63,876 nt of DNA, from NCBI GenBank assembly GCA_021776135.1, contig JAJFGL010000027.1, positions 1 through 63,876 on the forward strand, written 5' to 3'. The stretch comes from Kiloniellaceae bacterium. Lineage in GTDB: Bacteria > Pseudomonadota > Alphaproteobacteria > Kiloniellales > J153. Position numbers and translations under genes: made by a program. Position 1 is the stretch's first letter; every line of letters begins with the position of its first letter. This document shows positions 26,924 to 35,485 of this stretch, piece after piece. The notes beneath the pieces are model-generated. The model made no database searches. It was not told the DNA's origin and saw only the letters and a list, made by a program, of their open reading frames with translations.

Positions 26924-27166
26924 CTAGGTGAAGGCCTTGAAGGCGATGATGGTGAAGGTGTCCTTGACCCCTGGCAGGGTCTGGAGCTGCTCGGTCACGA
27001 AATGGCCGATATCGCGGTCGTCGGGCAGGTAGCACTTGATCAAAAGGTCGTATTCGCCCGAGGTCGAGTGAACCTCCGAGATTTGCTCGATCGACTGCAC
27101 CGCCGCGTCAGCGACCTCGTAGGCGCGGCCGAGCTCGCACTTGGTCATAACGAAAATAGTTTGCAT
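26924..27166 (-). CDS. Standalone Lrp/AsnC-type ligand-binding (RAM) domain protein
   Basis: RAM domains bind amino acids and oligomerise in Lrp-family regulators. This 80-residue protein is the RAM domain alone (FVMTKCELGRAYEVADAA, SGEYDLLIKCYLPD, LPGVKDTFTIIAF) with no DNA-binding helix-turn-helix. Such standalone RAM proteins exist and may modulate full-length Lrp proteins or act as amino-acid sensors. It lies between the amino acid binding-protein gene and the helicase gene, and its stop precedes the large palindrome. Confidence 0.85.
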   Translation of the reverse strand: MQTIFVMTKCELGRAYEVADAAVQSIEQISEVHSTSGEYDLLIKCYLPDDRDIGHFVTEQLQTLPGVKDTFTIIAFKAFT

Positions 27167-27231
27167 GGGAACCGCCCGCTTAGCCGATCAAGGCGTCATG
27201 ATAGCGCAAACGCGCCAGCCGCCAAAGGGCT

Positions 27232-28752
27232 CTAGGCGACCTTGACCGGGCGCAGGATGAAGGCCGGGGTGTGCTCGCCGAAGGAGGCTTCGCTGGCGTC
27301 CGCGCCGGTTTCGCTCTGGTCCTTGCCGCTCCGGCGCCGGGGTTTCGCGGCCCTGGGTTTTGGGGTCGCGACCGAACCGCCGGTGGGTCCGTCGATTGGC
27401 GTGGGCGAAGTCTCAACGGCTTCGGCGGGGGCTTCGGCGGGGGCGGGGGGAGCCGCTTCGGTCTCCACCGGTTTCGGCTTGGGCGCCTCGCGTTCCTTCT
27501 TTTCCAGTGGCGGGCGGGCGGCTTTCTTGGCCGGCCCGCGCGCGCGCGCGGGCTTGTCGTTGTTATTTCGTTCGCGGCCGCGGCCGCCGCGTCCACGCAC
27601 GGGAATGTCTTCCTCGCTCCAGGGTTCGAAACCCTCAAGCGCCATGGCCTCGATTTCCTTGCCGAGCATGCGGTGCACCGCGTCGAGGCCCTTGGCCTCC
27701 TCGGCCAGGGACAGGGTCAGGGCCCGGCCGCTGCGCCCGGCGCGTCCGGTGCGACCGATACGGTGGATGTAATCCTCGGCATGGACCGGCACGTCGAAAT
27801 TGAAGACGTGGGAGACCTTTGGAATATCGAGCCCGCGCGCCGCCACGTCGGAACACACCAGAAGCGGAAACTCGCCGGCCTTGAAGCTGGCCAGGGTCTC
27901 AGTCCGGGCCGGCTGAGACATATCGCCGTGCAGGGCCGCGACGTGATGGCCGTGACGCTTCAGCGACTTGTAGAGGATGTCCACGTCCTTCTTGCGGTTG
28001 CAGAAGATCAAGGCGCTCGCCACGTCTTCGCTTTTCAGCAAGGCGCGCAGGGCGTCGCGCTTGCCTTTTTGGTCGCCGCGCAGCTTGATCAGGAGCTGGA
28101 CTACGTTTTCGGCGGCGGAAGAGGGCGGATCGACCGAGATCGCCTTCGGGTTCATGAGGAAGGCATCGGCCAGGCGCCGGACTTCGGGCGGCATGGTGGC
28201 GGAGAAGAACAGGGTTTGGCGAATCTTGGGCAGCAGGCCGACGATCCGCTCGACATCGGGAATGAAGCCCATGTCCAGCATGCGGTCGGCCTCGTCGATC
28301 ACCAGGATCTTGACGTCGGCCAGAAGGATGCGGCCGCGCTCGTACAGATCAAGCAGCCGCCCCGGAGTCGCGATCAGCACATCGACGCCACGCACCAGTT
28401 TACGCTCTTGTTCGGCCAGGGAAGTGCCGCCGGTCAGAAGCGCCATGGAAAGCTTGCTGTACTTGCCGTAGAGTTCGAAGTTCTGCGATACCTGCGCCGC
28501 CAATTCCCGGGTCGGCGCCAGGATGAGCGAGCGTGGCATGCGCGCCTTGGCCCGGCCGCTGGACAGGATATCGATCATGGGCAGGGTGAAGGACGCGGTT
28601 TTGCCGGTCCCGGTCTGGGCGCAACCTAGTATGTCGCGGCCCATGAGGACGAAGGGAATGGCTTGGGCCTGAATGGGTGTGGGTTCGGAATAACCGACCT
28701 CATCCACCGCCTTCAGGACTTCAGGGCTAAGCCCTAAATCAGTGAAGTTCAT
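27232..28752 (-). CDS. rhlE: DEAD-box ATP-dependent RNA helicase (RhlE-like)
   Basis: This helicase remodels RNA, probably in ribosome assembly or mRNA decay. The 506-residue protein has motif Q (YSEPTPIQAQAIP), Walker A AQTGTGKTASF, the DEAD box VIDEADRMLDMGF, SAT (FSATMPPEVRRLAD) and motif VI HRIGRTGRAGRSG. After residue about 375 there is a basic, then a Pro/Ala/Glu-rich low-complexity tail typical of RhlE-type proteins. No clear ribosome binding site precedes the ATG at 28752. The 197 bases upstream show no other gene. Confidence 0.92.
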   Translation of the reverse strand: MNFTDLGLSPEVLKAVDEVGYSEPTPIQAQAIPFVLMGRDILGCAQTGTGKTASFTLPMIDILSSGRAKARMPRSLILAPTRELAAQVSQNFELYGKYSKLSMALLTGGTSLAEQERKLVRGVDVLIATPGRLLDLYERGRILLADVKILVIDEADRMLDMGFIPDVERIVGLLPKIRQTLFFSATMPPEVRRLADAFLMNPKAISVDPPSSAAENVVQLLIKLRGDQKGKRDALRALLKSEDVASALIFCNRKKDVDILYKSLKRHGHHVAALHGDMSQPARTETLASFKAGEFPLLVCSDVAARGLDIPKVSHVFNFDVPVHAEDYIHRIGRTGRAGRSGRALTLSLAEEAKGLDAVHRMLGKEIEAMALEGFEPWSEEDIPVRGRGGRGRERNNNDKPARARGPAKKAARPPLEKKEREAPKPKPVETEAAPPAPAEAPAEAVETSPTPIDGPTGGSVATPKPRAAKPRRRSGKDQSETGADASEASFGEHTPAFILRPVKVA

Positions 28753-28949
28753 TTATGTTGAGTCTATCGATCTTTTGTTTTTAGGGAGTTGACGATGAGT
28801 CGCGGTTAATTTGGTGCTTCGCGAGCTATTGTCAACGGTCGTTATGGGGTAAAACCCCTTATAAACTGTGTATTTCCTTTTTAGGCGGCTGTCACGTAAT
28901 AAAATATACGGAAATTGGGGGATTTATTGGTTTTATTTCGCGGGTTGAA

Positions 28950-29513
28950 ATGGATGCGGTCATGTCCGGCGGTCTAATCGCGGTGGGGACTTCCTGTCTT
29001 ATCGCCATCGATTTTCAGGAACGCCTGGCCCCGGTTATCTCCGGACGGGAAGAAATCCTGCGCAAGGCGGCTCTCTTGCTGCGCGCCGCCGCCCGCCTGG
29101 AGGTGCCGGTTCTCTTGACCGAGCAGTACCCCAAGGGCCTGGGTCCGACCTTGCCGGAAATCGCCCAACTCGCGCCCCAGGCGGAGACCCTGGAGAAGGC
29201 CGCGTTTTCCGCCTTGGCCGAGCCGGGGATCGAAGCGCGCTGGCGGGCGTTGGACCGGCGCCAGGCGGTGCTGTTGGGCACCGAGGCGCATGTGTGCGTG
29301 TTGCAGACCGGCCTCGATATCTTGAAACATGGCGGGGATCTGTTCGTGGTGGCCGACGCTGTCGGCTCGCGCGGCCCGGCCGATGCCCGGGCCGCCCTGG
29401 GGCGGCTGGAGCAGGCGGGGGCGACGATCGTGACCGCCGAGATGGTTGTGTTCGAGTGGCTGCGCCGCGCCGGAACTCAAGCCTTCCGCGACCTGTTGCC
29501 GTTTATAAAGTAA
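28950..29513 (+). CDS. Isochorismatase-family hydrolase
   Basis: The family includes isochorismatase, nicotinamidase and N-carbamoyl amidohydrolases. The 187-residue protein has the expected catalytic triad: Asp in LIAIDFQERL, Lys in LEKAAFSAL and Cys in GTEAHVCVLQTGLDIL. The short length fits the YcaC-like group. An in-frame ATG at 28962 is an alternative start. The substrate is unknown. It is followed by an alpha/beta hydrolase gene 32 bases later. Confidence 0.85.
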   Translation: MDAVMSGGLIAVGTSCLIAIDFQERLAPVISGREEILRKAALLLRAAARLEVPVLLTEQYPKGLGPTLPEIAQLAPQAETLEKAAFSALAEPGIEARWRALDRRQAVLLGTEAHVCVLQTGLDILKHGGDLFVVADAVGSRGPADARAALGRLEQAGATIVTAEMVVFEWLRRAGTQAFRDLLPFIK

Positions 29514-29545
29514 TCGCCACTCCTCATGAATGCCGGAGCCACCGC

Positions 29546-30253
29546 ATGACCCAAAAAGTGCCGCTTGCCTTGCTGCCGGGATTACTGCTCGACGCCGGTC
29601 TTTGGCGGGCCCAAGTTCAAGACCTGGCGGATATCGCCGACTGCCGGATCGGCGATTTTTCGACTCAGGACACTGTCGGCGACATGGCGCGGTCGGTTCT
29701 GGCCGTCATGCCGGAACGCTTCGCCCTGGCCGGTCTGTCCATGGGCGGCTACGTGGCCTTGGAGATCATGCGTCAGGCGCCGCACCGGGTGGCCTTGCTG
29801 GCGCTCCTGGACACCATGGCGCGCTTGGATACGCCGGCGCAGACCAGCCACCGCCGTGGCCTCATCGAACTGGCGCGAAAGGGTAAGTTCCGGGGCGTGA
29901 CCCGTATGCTCCTGCCCACGCTGATTCACGAAGACGCGCTCAACGACGAGGCCGTGACCGGCGAAATCATGGCCATGGCCGGGCGTTGCGGCCGCGACGT
30001 CTTCCTGCGCCAGCAAGCCGCGATCATGTCACGGCCCGATAGTCTGCCGGGCCTGGGGCGCATCGCTTGCACGACTCTGATCCTATGCGGCCGCGAAGAC
30101 GCGCGCACGCCGCTCGACTGTCACGAGGAAATGCATCGCGGCATTCACAGCGCCAGTCTTACCGTCATCGATAGCTGTGGTCACCTGCCGCCCTTGGAAA
30201 AACCGGCGGCGGTGACCGCGGCGCTTCGCGCTTGGCTTGGCGCTTGGGGTTAA
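29546..30253 (+). CDS. Alpha/beta hydrolase
   Basis: The 235-residue protein has the nucleophile elbow GLSMGGYVALE, an acid in LCGREDARTP and the catalytic histidine in IDSCGHLPPLEKP. The oxyanion region is LLPGLLLDAGLW. The frame is open upstream to 29294 over the previous gene. The ATG at 29546 has GGAG eight bases before it and starts at the fold's first strand, so I chose it. It probably shares a transcript with the isochorismatase-like gene. The substrate cannot be predicted. Confidence 0.87.
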   Translation: MTQKVPLALLPGLLLDAGLWRAQVQDLADIADCRIGDFSTQDTVGDMARSVLAVMPERFALAGLSMGGYVALEIMRQAPHRVALLALLDTMARLDTPAQTSHRRGLIELARKGKFRGVTRMLLPTLIHEDALNDEAVTGEIMAMAGRCGRDVFLRQQAAIMSRPDSLPGLGRIACTTLILCGREDARTPLDCHEEMHRGIHSASLTVIDSCGHLPPLEKPAAVTAALRAWLGAWG

Positions 30254-30261
30254 CTTTAGCT

Positions 30262-30819
30262 CTAGCTGTTGAAATCCCCGCCGCCGTTCGGGTCGGAGTT
30301 GTTGTTCGGGAATAGCTGAACCGTCATCTGGCGGATCAAGTCCCTGAAGGCGGGATCGTTGGGATCCGTGACGCCTTGCAAGCGGCCGCTGACCGAGGTT
30401 TCGTACTCGCTGGCTGAACAAAACGCCATGGTGACCCGCATTTCGCCGGTTGTTTCGCGGCTTGGCTGCTGGGCGTCTTGGCACAGTTTGTTCGGGTTCG
30501 CGGTCCGGCTTGGATTGAAAACCACGACCACCCGGTAGGGCGAGGTATTGTTAGGATCGTGCGTGGTGCTGAAGCGGACTGGTTGACCGAAGTGCGCCCC
30601 GAACATGGTGCCGGTAACCGCCGAATCGAGCCGGCCTTTCGGCACCTTGAAGGGATTGCCGACGATCTGCGTGTAGAGCGAAGACTTGGTGGCGATGTAG
30701 TTGAGAGTGAAGGGGTCGTAACCGCCGCCGACTTGGACCGGGCCGACGGCGCCGCCGGCGCAAGCGCCCAAGCCCGCGGCGAGCGCCGCCGCGAGCGGCC
30801 ATGAAAATAATTTCCTCAT
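30262..30819 (-). CDS. Hypothetical lipoprotein
   Basis: The 185-residue protein has a lipoprotein signal peptide (MRKLFSWPLAAALAAGLGAC) with lipobox LGAC, Cys20, so it would be anchored at the outer or inner membrane. The rest has no domain I recognise. It ends in an Asn/Gly/Asp-rich tail (NNNSDPNGGGDFNS). The ATG at 30819 follows GAGGTGG. A frame extension to 30861 gives no signal peptide at the start. It is convergent with the hydrolase gene, 8 bases apart. Confidence 0.75.
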   Translation of the reverse strand: MRKLFSWPLAAALAAGLGACAGGAVGPVQVGGGYDPFTLNYIATKSSLYTQIVGNPFKVPKGRLDSAVTGTMFGAHFGQPVRFSTTHDPNNTSPYRVVVVFNPSRTANPNKLCQDAQQPSRETTGEMRVTMAFCSASEYETSVSGRLQGVTDPNDPAFRDLIRQMTVQLFPNNNSDPNGGGDFNS

Positions 30820-30934
30820 GCCATCCACCTCTGTTCGATCGCACCTCTCCACCTCAAACACTTAGTGCGGCTCAGGGCGCAGGCAAGTCACATTCGTGCG
30901 ATACCGGCGTGAGAATTTTCGGTTGGAATAGATC

Positions 30935-32947
30935 TTAGATGTCGAGTTCGGAGACGAACTTGGCATTTTCCTGAATGAAGGCGAAGCGCAGTTCCGGCTT
31001 CCGGCCCATGAGGCGCTCGACCAGGTCGTCGGCCTCCTTGCGCTGGGTCTTGATCTTGGCTTGGGACTCGGCGTCCTTGCCGCGCACGTCGGTCAGGGAA
31101 ATGCGCAGCAGGGTCCGGTTGCCGCGGTCCATGGTGGTTTCCTTGAGCTGTTTCGCGGGCATCTCGCCCAGGCCCTTGAAGCGGCTGATTTCGATCTTGC
31201 CGCGGCCCTTGAAGTGGTTTTCGAGCAAGTCGGCCTTGTGTTTTTCATCGCGCGCGTAAACCGACTCGCCGCCCTGGGTTAGGCGGTAAAGCGGCGGCAG
31301 GGCCAGGAACAGGCGACCTTCCTCTATCAGACCCGGCATCTCCCGGTAAAAGAATGTGATCAGTAGCGACGCGATGTGGGCGCCATCGACATCGGCGTCG
31401 GTCATGATGATGACCCGCTCGTAGCGCAGCTTTTCGACATCGAATTGCTGGCGCAGGCCGCAGCCGAGCGCCTGTGTGATATCGGAAATTTCCTGATTGG
31501 CGCGCATCTTGTCCTGGGTCGCGCTGGCCACGTTGAGAATTTTGCCGCGCAGGGGCAGGACCGCTTGGGTTTCGCGGTTGCGGGCTTGTTTGGCCGAACC
31601 GCCAGCCGAATCGCCCTCGACCAGGAAGACCTCGGTACCTTCGGCGCGCGAGCGCGCGCAGTCGGACAGCTTGCCGGGCAGACGCAGCTTGCGGGTCGCG
31701 GACTTGCGTTTGAGGTCTTTTTCCTGGCGCCGGCGCAGGCGGTCGTCGGCGCGTTCCAAGACCCGCTCCAACAATATCTTGGCGCGCTCGGGATGGCCCG
31801 ACAGCCAGTGGTCGAAGTGATCCTTTATGGTGGTTTCGACCAGCTTGGCGGCCATGGGCGCGGCCAGCCTTTCCTTGGTCTGGCCCTGGAATTGCGGATC
31901 CTTGATGAAAACCGAGAGGATGATGCAGGCGCCGCCCATAATGTCATCGGCGGTGATCTGGGCGACCTTCTTCTTGTTGCCGGCCAACTCGCCATGGGCC
32001 TTCAAGCTCTTGGTCAGGCCGGCGCGCAGGCCTTGCTCATGGGTGCCGCCGTCGGGGGTCGAGACGGTGTTGCAGTAGGAGCTCAAGAAACCGTCTTCGT
32101 CGGCGGGCCAGGTCATGGCCCACTCCATGCGCCCATCGCCATCTGGAAAATCGGCGTGGTCGACGAAAGGATCCGGGGTCAGGGTCTTGCGTCCGTTCAG
32201 GATGATTTCGAGATAATCCTGCAATCCGTTGGGGAAATGCAGGGTTTCCTCGGCCGGGGTCGAAGATTTCTTGGCGATCTGGCCGGCGTCGCAGGCCCAG
32301 CGTATCTCCACGCCACGGTAGAGGTAAGCGCGCGAGCGCGCCATGCGGTAAACCTGATCGGGCTGAAACGCGGCCTCCTTGCCGAAGATCGAGACATCGG
32401 GCCGGAAGGTCACGGCGGTGCCGCGGCGGTTGGGCGCGGCTCCGGCCTGCTTCAGCTTGCCTTGCGGCTTGCCGCGTTTGAATTCCTGGCGATAAAGTTT
32501 CTTGTCGCGCGCCACCTCGACGCTCATGTTTTCGGACAGGGCGTTGACCACCGAAATACCGACGCCGTGCAAGCCGCCGGCGGTGGCATAGGTCTTGTCC
32601 GAGAACTTGGCCCCCGAATGCAGGGTCGTCATGATGACTTCGAGGGCCGACTTATCCTTGAACTTGGGATGCGGATCGATCGGAATCCCGCGCCCGTTGT
32701 CGCGCACCGTGACCAGATTATCCGGGCCAAGGGACAATTCTATCCGGGTGGCGTGGCCGGCGACCGCCTCGTCCATGGCATTGTCGAGCAACTCGGCCAC
32801 CAGGTGGTGCATGGCCCGCTCGTCGCTGCCGCCGATATACATGCCCGGGCGGCGCCGAACCGGCTCCAGGCCCTCGAGGACCTCGATGTCCTTGGCAGAA
32901 TAACTGCCCTGCGCGCGTGCGGTGTTAGTGTCGAAAAGGTCCGCCAT
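30935..32947 (-). CDS. parE: DNA topoisomerase IV subunit B (ParE)
   Basis: ParE is the ATPase half of topoisomerase IV, which unlinks daughter chromosomes; ParC lies elsewhere. The 670-residue protein has the GHKL ATPase motifs (ELLDNAMDEAVAGHATRI, DNGRGIPID, GGLHGVGISVVNALS) and the TOPRIM region EGDSAGGSAKQARNRETQAVLPLRGKILN. A start at 32947 with AAGGATCGGAG upstream is favoured over an extension to 33028. ParE is preferred over GyrB because of its length and the absence of the GyrB insert; this is good but not certain. Confidence 0.93.
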   Translation of the reverse strand: MADLFDTNTARAQGSYSAKDIEVLEGLEPVRRRPGMYIGGSDERAMHHLVAELLDNAMDEAVAGHATRIELSLGPDNLVTVRDNGRGIPIDPHPKFKDKSALEVIMTTLHSGAKFSDKTYATAGGLHGVGISVVNALSENMSVEVARDKKLYRQEFKRGKPQGKLKQAGAAPNRRGTAVTFRPDVSIFGKEAAFQPDQVYRMARSRAYLYRGVEIRWACDAGQIAKKSSTPAEETLHFPNGLQDYLEIILNGRKTLTPDPFVDHADFPDGDGRMEWAMTWPADEDGFLSSYCNTVSTPDGGTHEQGLRAGLTKSLKAHGELAGNKKKVAQITADDIMGGACIILSVFIKDPQFQGQTKERLAAPMAAKLVETTIKDHFDHWLSGHPERAKILLERVLERADDRLRRRQEKDLKRKSATRKLRLPGKLSDCARSRAEGTEVFLVEGDSAGGSAKQARNRETQAVLPLRGKILNVASATQDKMRANQEISDITQALGCGLRQQFDVEKLRYERVIIMTDADVDGAHIASLLITFFYREMPGLIEEGRLFLALPPLYRLTQGGESVYARDEKHKADLLENHFKGRGKIEISRFKGLGEMPAKQLKETTMDRGNRTLLRISLTDVRGKDAESQAKIKTQRKEADDLVERLMGRKPELRFAFIQENAKFVSELDI

Positions 32948-33058
32948 CCGACTCCGATCCTTGCCCCCGTATTCCGTCATGCGGCCATAAATTGGTCCTA
33001 TGATGTAGGCTATAGGTAGGATATTCACAACATATAGTTAACTTTTCAGGAGCCCGTC

Positions 33059-33508
33059 ATGGCCCGATCGAAAAAAAACCCATCCGGTGCGCAATCGCAG
33101 GAGTCCGGCGGGACAGCGCAGGAATCGCCAAGGGGCGACCTCGCCATCCGGACCCTGGCCATGCCCGCCGACGCCAACCCCAGTGGCGACATTTTCGGTG
33201 GTTGGGTTCTGGCGCAGATGGATATCGCCGGCGGTATCGCGGCCGGACAGCGCGCCCGGGGCCGCGTCGCCACGGTTGCGGTCACGGCCATGACCTTCCA
33301 CCTGCCGGTTTACGTTGGCGATGTCCTATGCGTCTATGCCGATATCGCGCGGGTCGGGCGGACCTCGATCGGCATCCATCTCGAGGCTTGGGCCTTGCGC
33401 CGCCGTTTGAGCGAGAGGGTCAAGGTCACCGAAGGTCAATTCGTGTTCGTGGCCCTGGACGAGAAAGGCCGGCCGCGGACCGTGGCGCAGGAGGAAATTG
33501 AGGTATGA
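33059..33508 (+). CDS. Acyl-CoA thioesterase (YciA-like hotdog fold)
   Basis: The enzyme would hydrolyse acyl-CoA to free acid and CoA. The 149-residue protein begins with a Ser/Gly-rich tail, then the hotdog domain with ANPSGDIFGGWVLAQMDIAGG (catalytic Asp) and VTAMTFHLPVYVGD. This is typical of YciA. AGGAG precedes the ATG. It is divergent from parE and overlaps the next gene by 4 bases (ATGA). Chain-length preference is unknown. Confidence 0.88.
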   Translation: MARSKKNPSGAQSQESGGTAQESPRGDLAIRTLAMPADANPSGDIFGGWVLAQMDIAGGIAAGQRARGRVATVAVTAMTFHLPVYVGDVLCVYADIARVGRTSIGIHLEAWALRRRLSERVKVTEGQFVFVALDEKGRPRTVAQEEIEV

Positions 33509-33912
33509 AGACATTCGCCCGCTTGGCGCCAATCGCCAGTCTCATGCCGCTCGTTATTTGGACCCTGCCGGCCCTTTTCGTATTTTGGGCCTTGCAGGCC
33601 CGGGCCGGCGAGGCCGATGTGGTGGGCGCGCAGGCGGTGCGCGACGGCGCGGGCATCTATCGCTTCCATGTCAGCGTGGCGCACGCCGATTCCGGCTGGG
33701 ACCATTATGCCGACAAGTGGGATGTTCTAGCGCCCGACGGTAGCCTGCTCGGCACCCGGATCTTGGCCCACCCCCACGAACACGAACAGCCCTTTACCCG
33801 TTCCCTGGGCGGGGTCGCCATTCCGGCGGGCGTGGACCGGGTCACCCTCCGGGCGCACGATTCCCTCCACGGTTACGGCGGCAAGGAATTCACGGTGGAG
33901 ATAAAGCGCTAA
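33505..33912 (+). CDS. Conserved-looking secreted protein of unknown function
   Basis: The 135-residue protein has an N-terminal hydrophobic segment (LMPLVIWTLPALFVFWALQARAG) that is a signal peptide or anchor. A compact domain follows with several His and aromatic residues (HVSVAHADSGWDHYADKWDVL, LAHPHEHEQPFTRSL, VTLRAHDSLHGYGG). The His-rich loop HPHEHEQPF hints at metal binding, which is inference. Its start overlaps the thioesterase stop, so expression is coupled. I do not recognise a named family. Confidence 0.75.
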   Translation: MKTFARLAPIASLMPLVIWTLPALFVFWALQARAGEADVVGAQAVRDGAGIYRFHVSVAHADSGWDHYADKWDVLAPDGSLLGTRILAHPHEHEQPFTRSLGGVAIPAGVDRVTLRAHDSLHGYGGKEFTVEIKR

Positions 33913-33917
33913 GAGTT

Positions 33918-34790
33918 TTATTCGGCGGCGTCGCTGAGTGAACTTGCAGCTACGTCGGCGAGGCCTCTCATGGCGTGACCGGAGCCTTGGTTCTCGCGCT
34001 GGGCCGCGTCGTCGCGGCCTCTGGTCCGGCCCTTGATGAAGATTGTGCCCTTGGAAAGATCGTCGAAGGCCGCCGCCGTCTCGGCCGCGTCCTTCGGCGA
34101 GATAAGTCCAGTGGCCCCCATGATCGCCTGAAGATGGGACAGGAACGCATCCTTGGGGGCGCCATTGGCCGCCGACCAGGATTCGATTATACCGGCGATA
34201 TATCCCGCAAGGAATTGCTTTTGCTCGGGCGTCTTGCCGAATCGCGGACCGGCGGCATTAAGCGCCTCGAGGACCAAGGACAGGAGGCAGGCCAAATCCG
34301 CCTCGTTTTCTTGCGATGGCGCCCCCCGGTCTTTGAACATATTGGCGCTTCCGCAGTCGGGATCGTTCCGCAAATCCTCGAGCAGTTTCGCGCGCCTGGC
34401 GATCAAGCCTTGGCGCTTCGCGGGGCGCATCCAGGCCCTGATCCTGGCGATCAGGGAGGCGATGCTATCGGACTTGATCAGGTAATCGTCGCCCCCGGCG
34501 GCGAGGCAGCCTTGCAGGATGTCGAAGCGGTCCAAGGCGCTTAGAAATAGGATCGGAACGCTGCTGCCGATGATCTTGCGAGCGCGCTTGCAGGTCTCGA
34601 TGCCGTTGAGATTGGGCATCATGATATCGAGGAGTACCAAACGCGGCGTGACCTTGGAGATGATATCCAGCGCCTCGTGACCGTCGCAAGCCGACTTGAC
34701 GTTGAAGCCGGCGACACACAAGGCGTCGTCGTACAACCGCCTCATGAGCGCATCGTCTTCCGCAAGTACTATGATGTCGCCACTTGCCAT
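33918..34790 (-). CDS. Response regulator with an uncharacterised C-terminal region
   Basis: The 290-residue protein has an N-terminal receiver domain (residues about 5-120) with the acidic pocket AEDD, the phospho-acceptor Asp in LVLLDIMMP and the lysine in DDYLIKSDS. The C-terminal 165 residues lack a recognisable DNA-binding or enzymatic motif. They are helical, and they end in a charged, low-complexity tail. It is a single gene with no histidine kinase next to it. It is convergent with the small secreted-protein gene, 5 bases apart. The output mechanism is unknown. Confidence 0.85.
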   Translation of the reverse strand: MASGDIIVLAEDDALMRRLYDDALCVAGFNVKSACDGHEALDIISKVTPRLVLLDIMMPNLNGIETCKRARKIIGSSVPILFLSALDRFDILQGCLAAGGDDYLIKSDSIASLIARIRAWMRPAKRQGLIARRAKLLEDLRNDPDCGSANMFKDRGAPSQENEADLACLLSLVLEALNAAGPRFGKTPEQKQFLAGYIAGIIESWSAANGAPKDAFLSHLQAIMGATGLISPKDAAETAAAFDDLSKGTIFIKGRTRGRDDAAQRENQGSGHAMRGLADVAASSLSDAAE

Positions 34791-34873
34791 CCCGGCCTCA
34801 TCATCCAGTAGTTACAATCGTGAGTTCGGCTACTAGGGCTTGATACCTAACCGAAACTTCTTAACGATTCGTA

Positions 34874-35134
34874 TTAAAAATCTTCTTCGCCGAGGAGCTT
34901 GCGCCACTCGCCAAGCCAGCTCAGCTCGTCCAGAAAAACCATCATCCTTACGCACATGGCGGCCGGGTAGGGGACCGGCGAGGCGCCTGCCGCCCAACGC
35001 CGCACGGTCCTGTCGTTAACCATCAATTCCCGCGACAGGGCGGTTTGCCAGCGATGTGCGCCGTAAAGGCGGCTGGCGTGACGGCGAAGCTCCTCCGCGG
35101 TCATGGGACGCGGTTCGCTGGGATCGATGGCCAT
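34874..35134 (-). CDS. Small helix-turn-helix protein
   Basis: The 86-residue protein has a helix-turn-helix-like stretch, WQTALSRELMVNDRTVRRWAAG, which resembles the DNA-binding part of Cro/C1-type or transposase-associated regulators. Nothing else is recognisable. It may form a short operon with the response regulator downstream, 83 bases away. The upstream region is unusually AT-rich. A DNA-binding role is inferred from the motif only. Confidence 0.65.
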   Translation of the reverse strand: MAIDPSEPRPMTAEELRRHASRLYGAHRWQTALSRELMVNDRTVRRWAAGASPVPYPAAMCVRMMVFLDELSWLGEWRKLLGEEDF

Positions 35135-35429
35135 ATTCGGAATCCGCTAAAGTGATTTCAGGATACTAGGGCGCTCGGTCCTAATTTTCCCTTATTCGAG
35201 AGGCAAATCCCAGGCGTTTCCTAGGGATAAATGGAGGTAAGGAATTGTTAATTAATGTAAATAAATTATAAATATTAATGTAGTATTAATGAAAAAATTG
35301 AAATAATTCGAAAATTTAATACAAATTACTATTGATATTTGCGGAGATGGCCTATAAAATCCCTTCATTGCTTTCTCAGGTAGCTGTAGCGCGATTTCCT
35401 CCTCACTTAGCGCAGTCTCCAAAAGAAAC
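35135..35429. other. AT-rich intergenic region without a gene
   Basis: This 295-base stretch between the HTH gene and the glnA terminator contains a block at about 35240-35340 that is far richer in A and T than the rest of the window (for example TTAATTAATGTAAATAAATT). It includes TATTAATG twice within 20 bases. No convincing coding frame, tRNA or named motif is visible. It would hold the promoter of the leftward HTH gene. Confidence 0.7.
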
Positions 35430-35455
35430 GGGAGGCCGGAACATTCCGGCCTCCC
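35420..35455 (-). terminator. Rho-independent terminator after glnA
   Basis: Reading leftward, GGGAGGCCGGA and TCCGGCCTCCC pair around a 4-base loop (35430-35455), and then a T-rich stretch (GTTTCTTTTGG) follows. It lies about 30 bases after the glnA stop. Confidence 0.85.
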
Positions 35456-35485
35456 GAATTTCTTTGGCGCCTCTCCCGAAACGCT

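Noticed and set aside
27271-28629. A 452-codon plus-strand frame inside the helicase gene
   Set aside because: It is an antisense shadow. The helicase on the minus strand has all the DEAD-box motifs.
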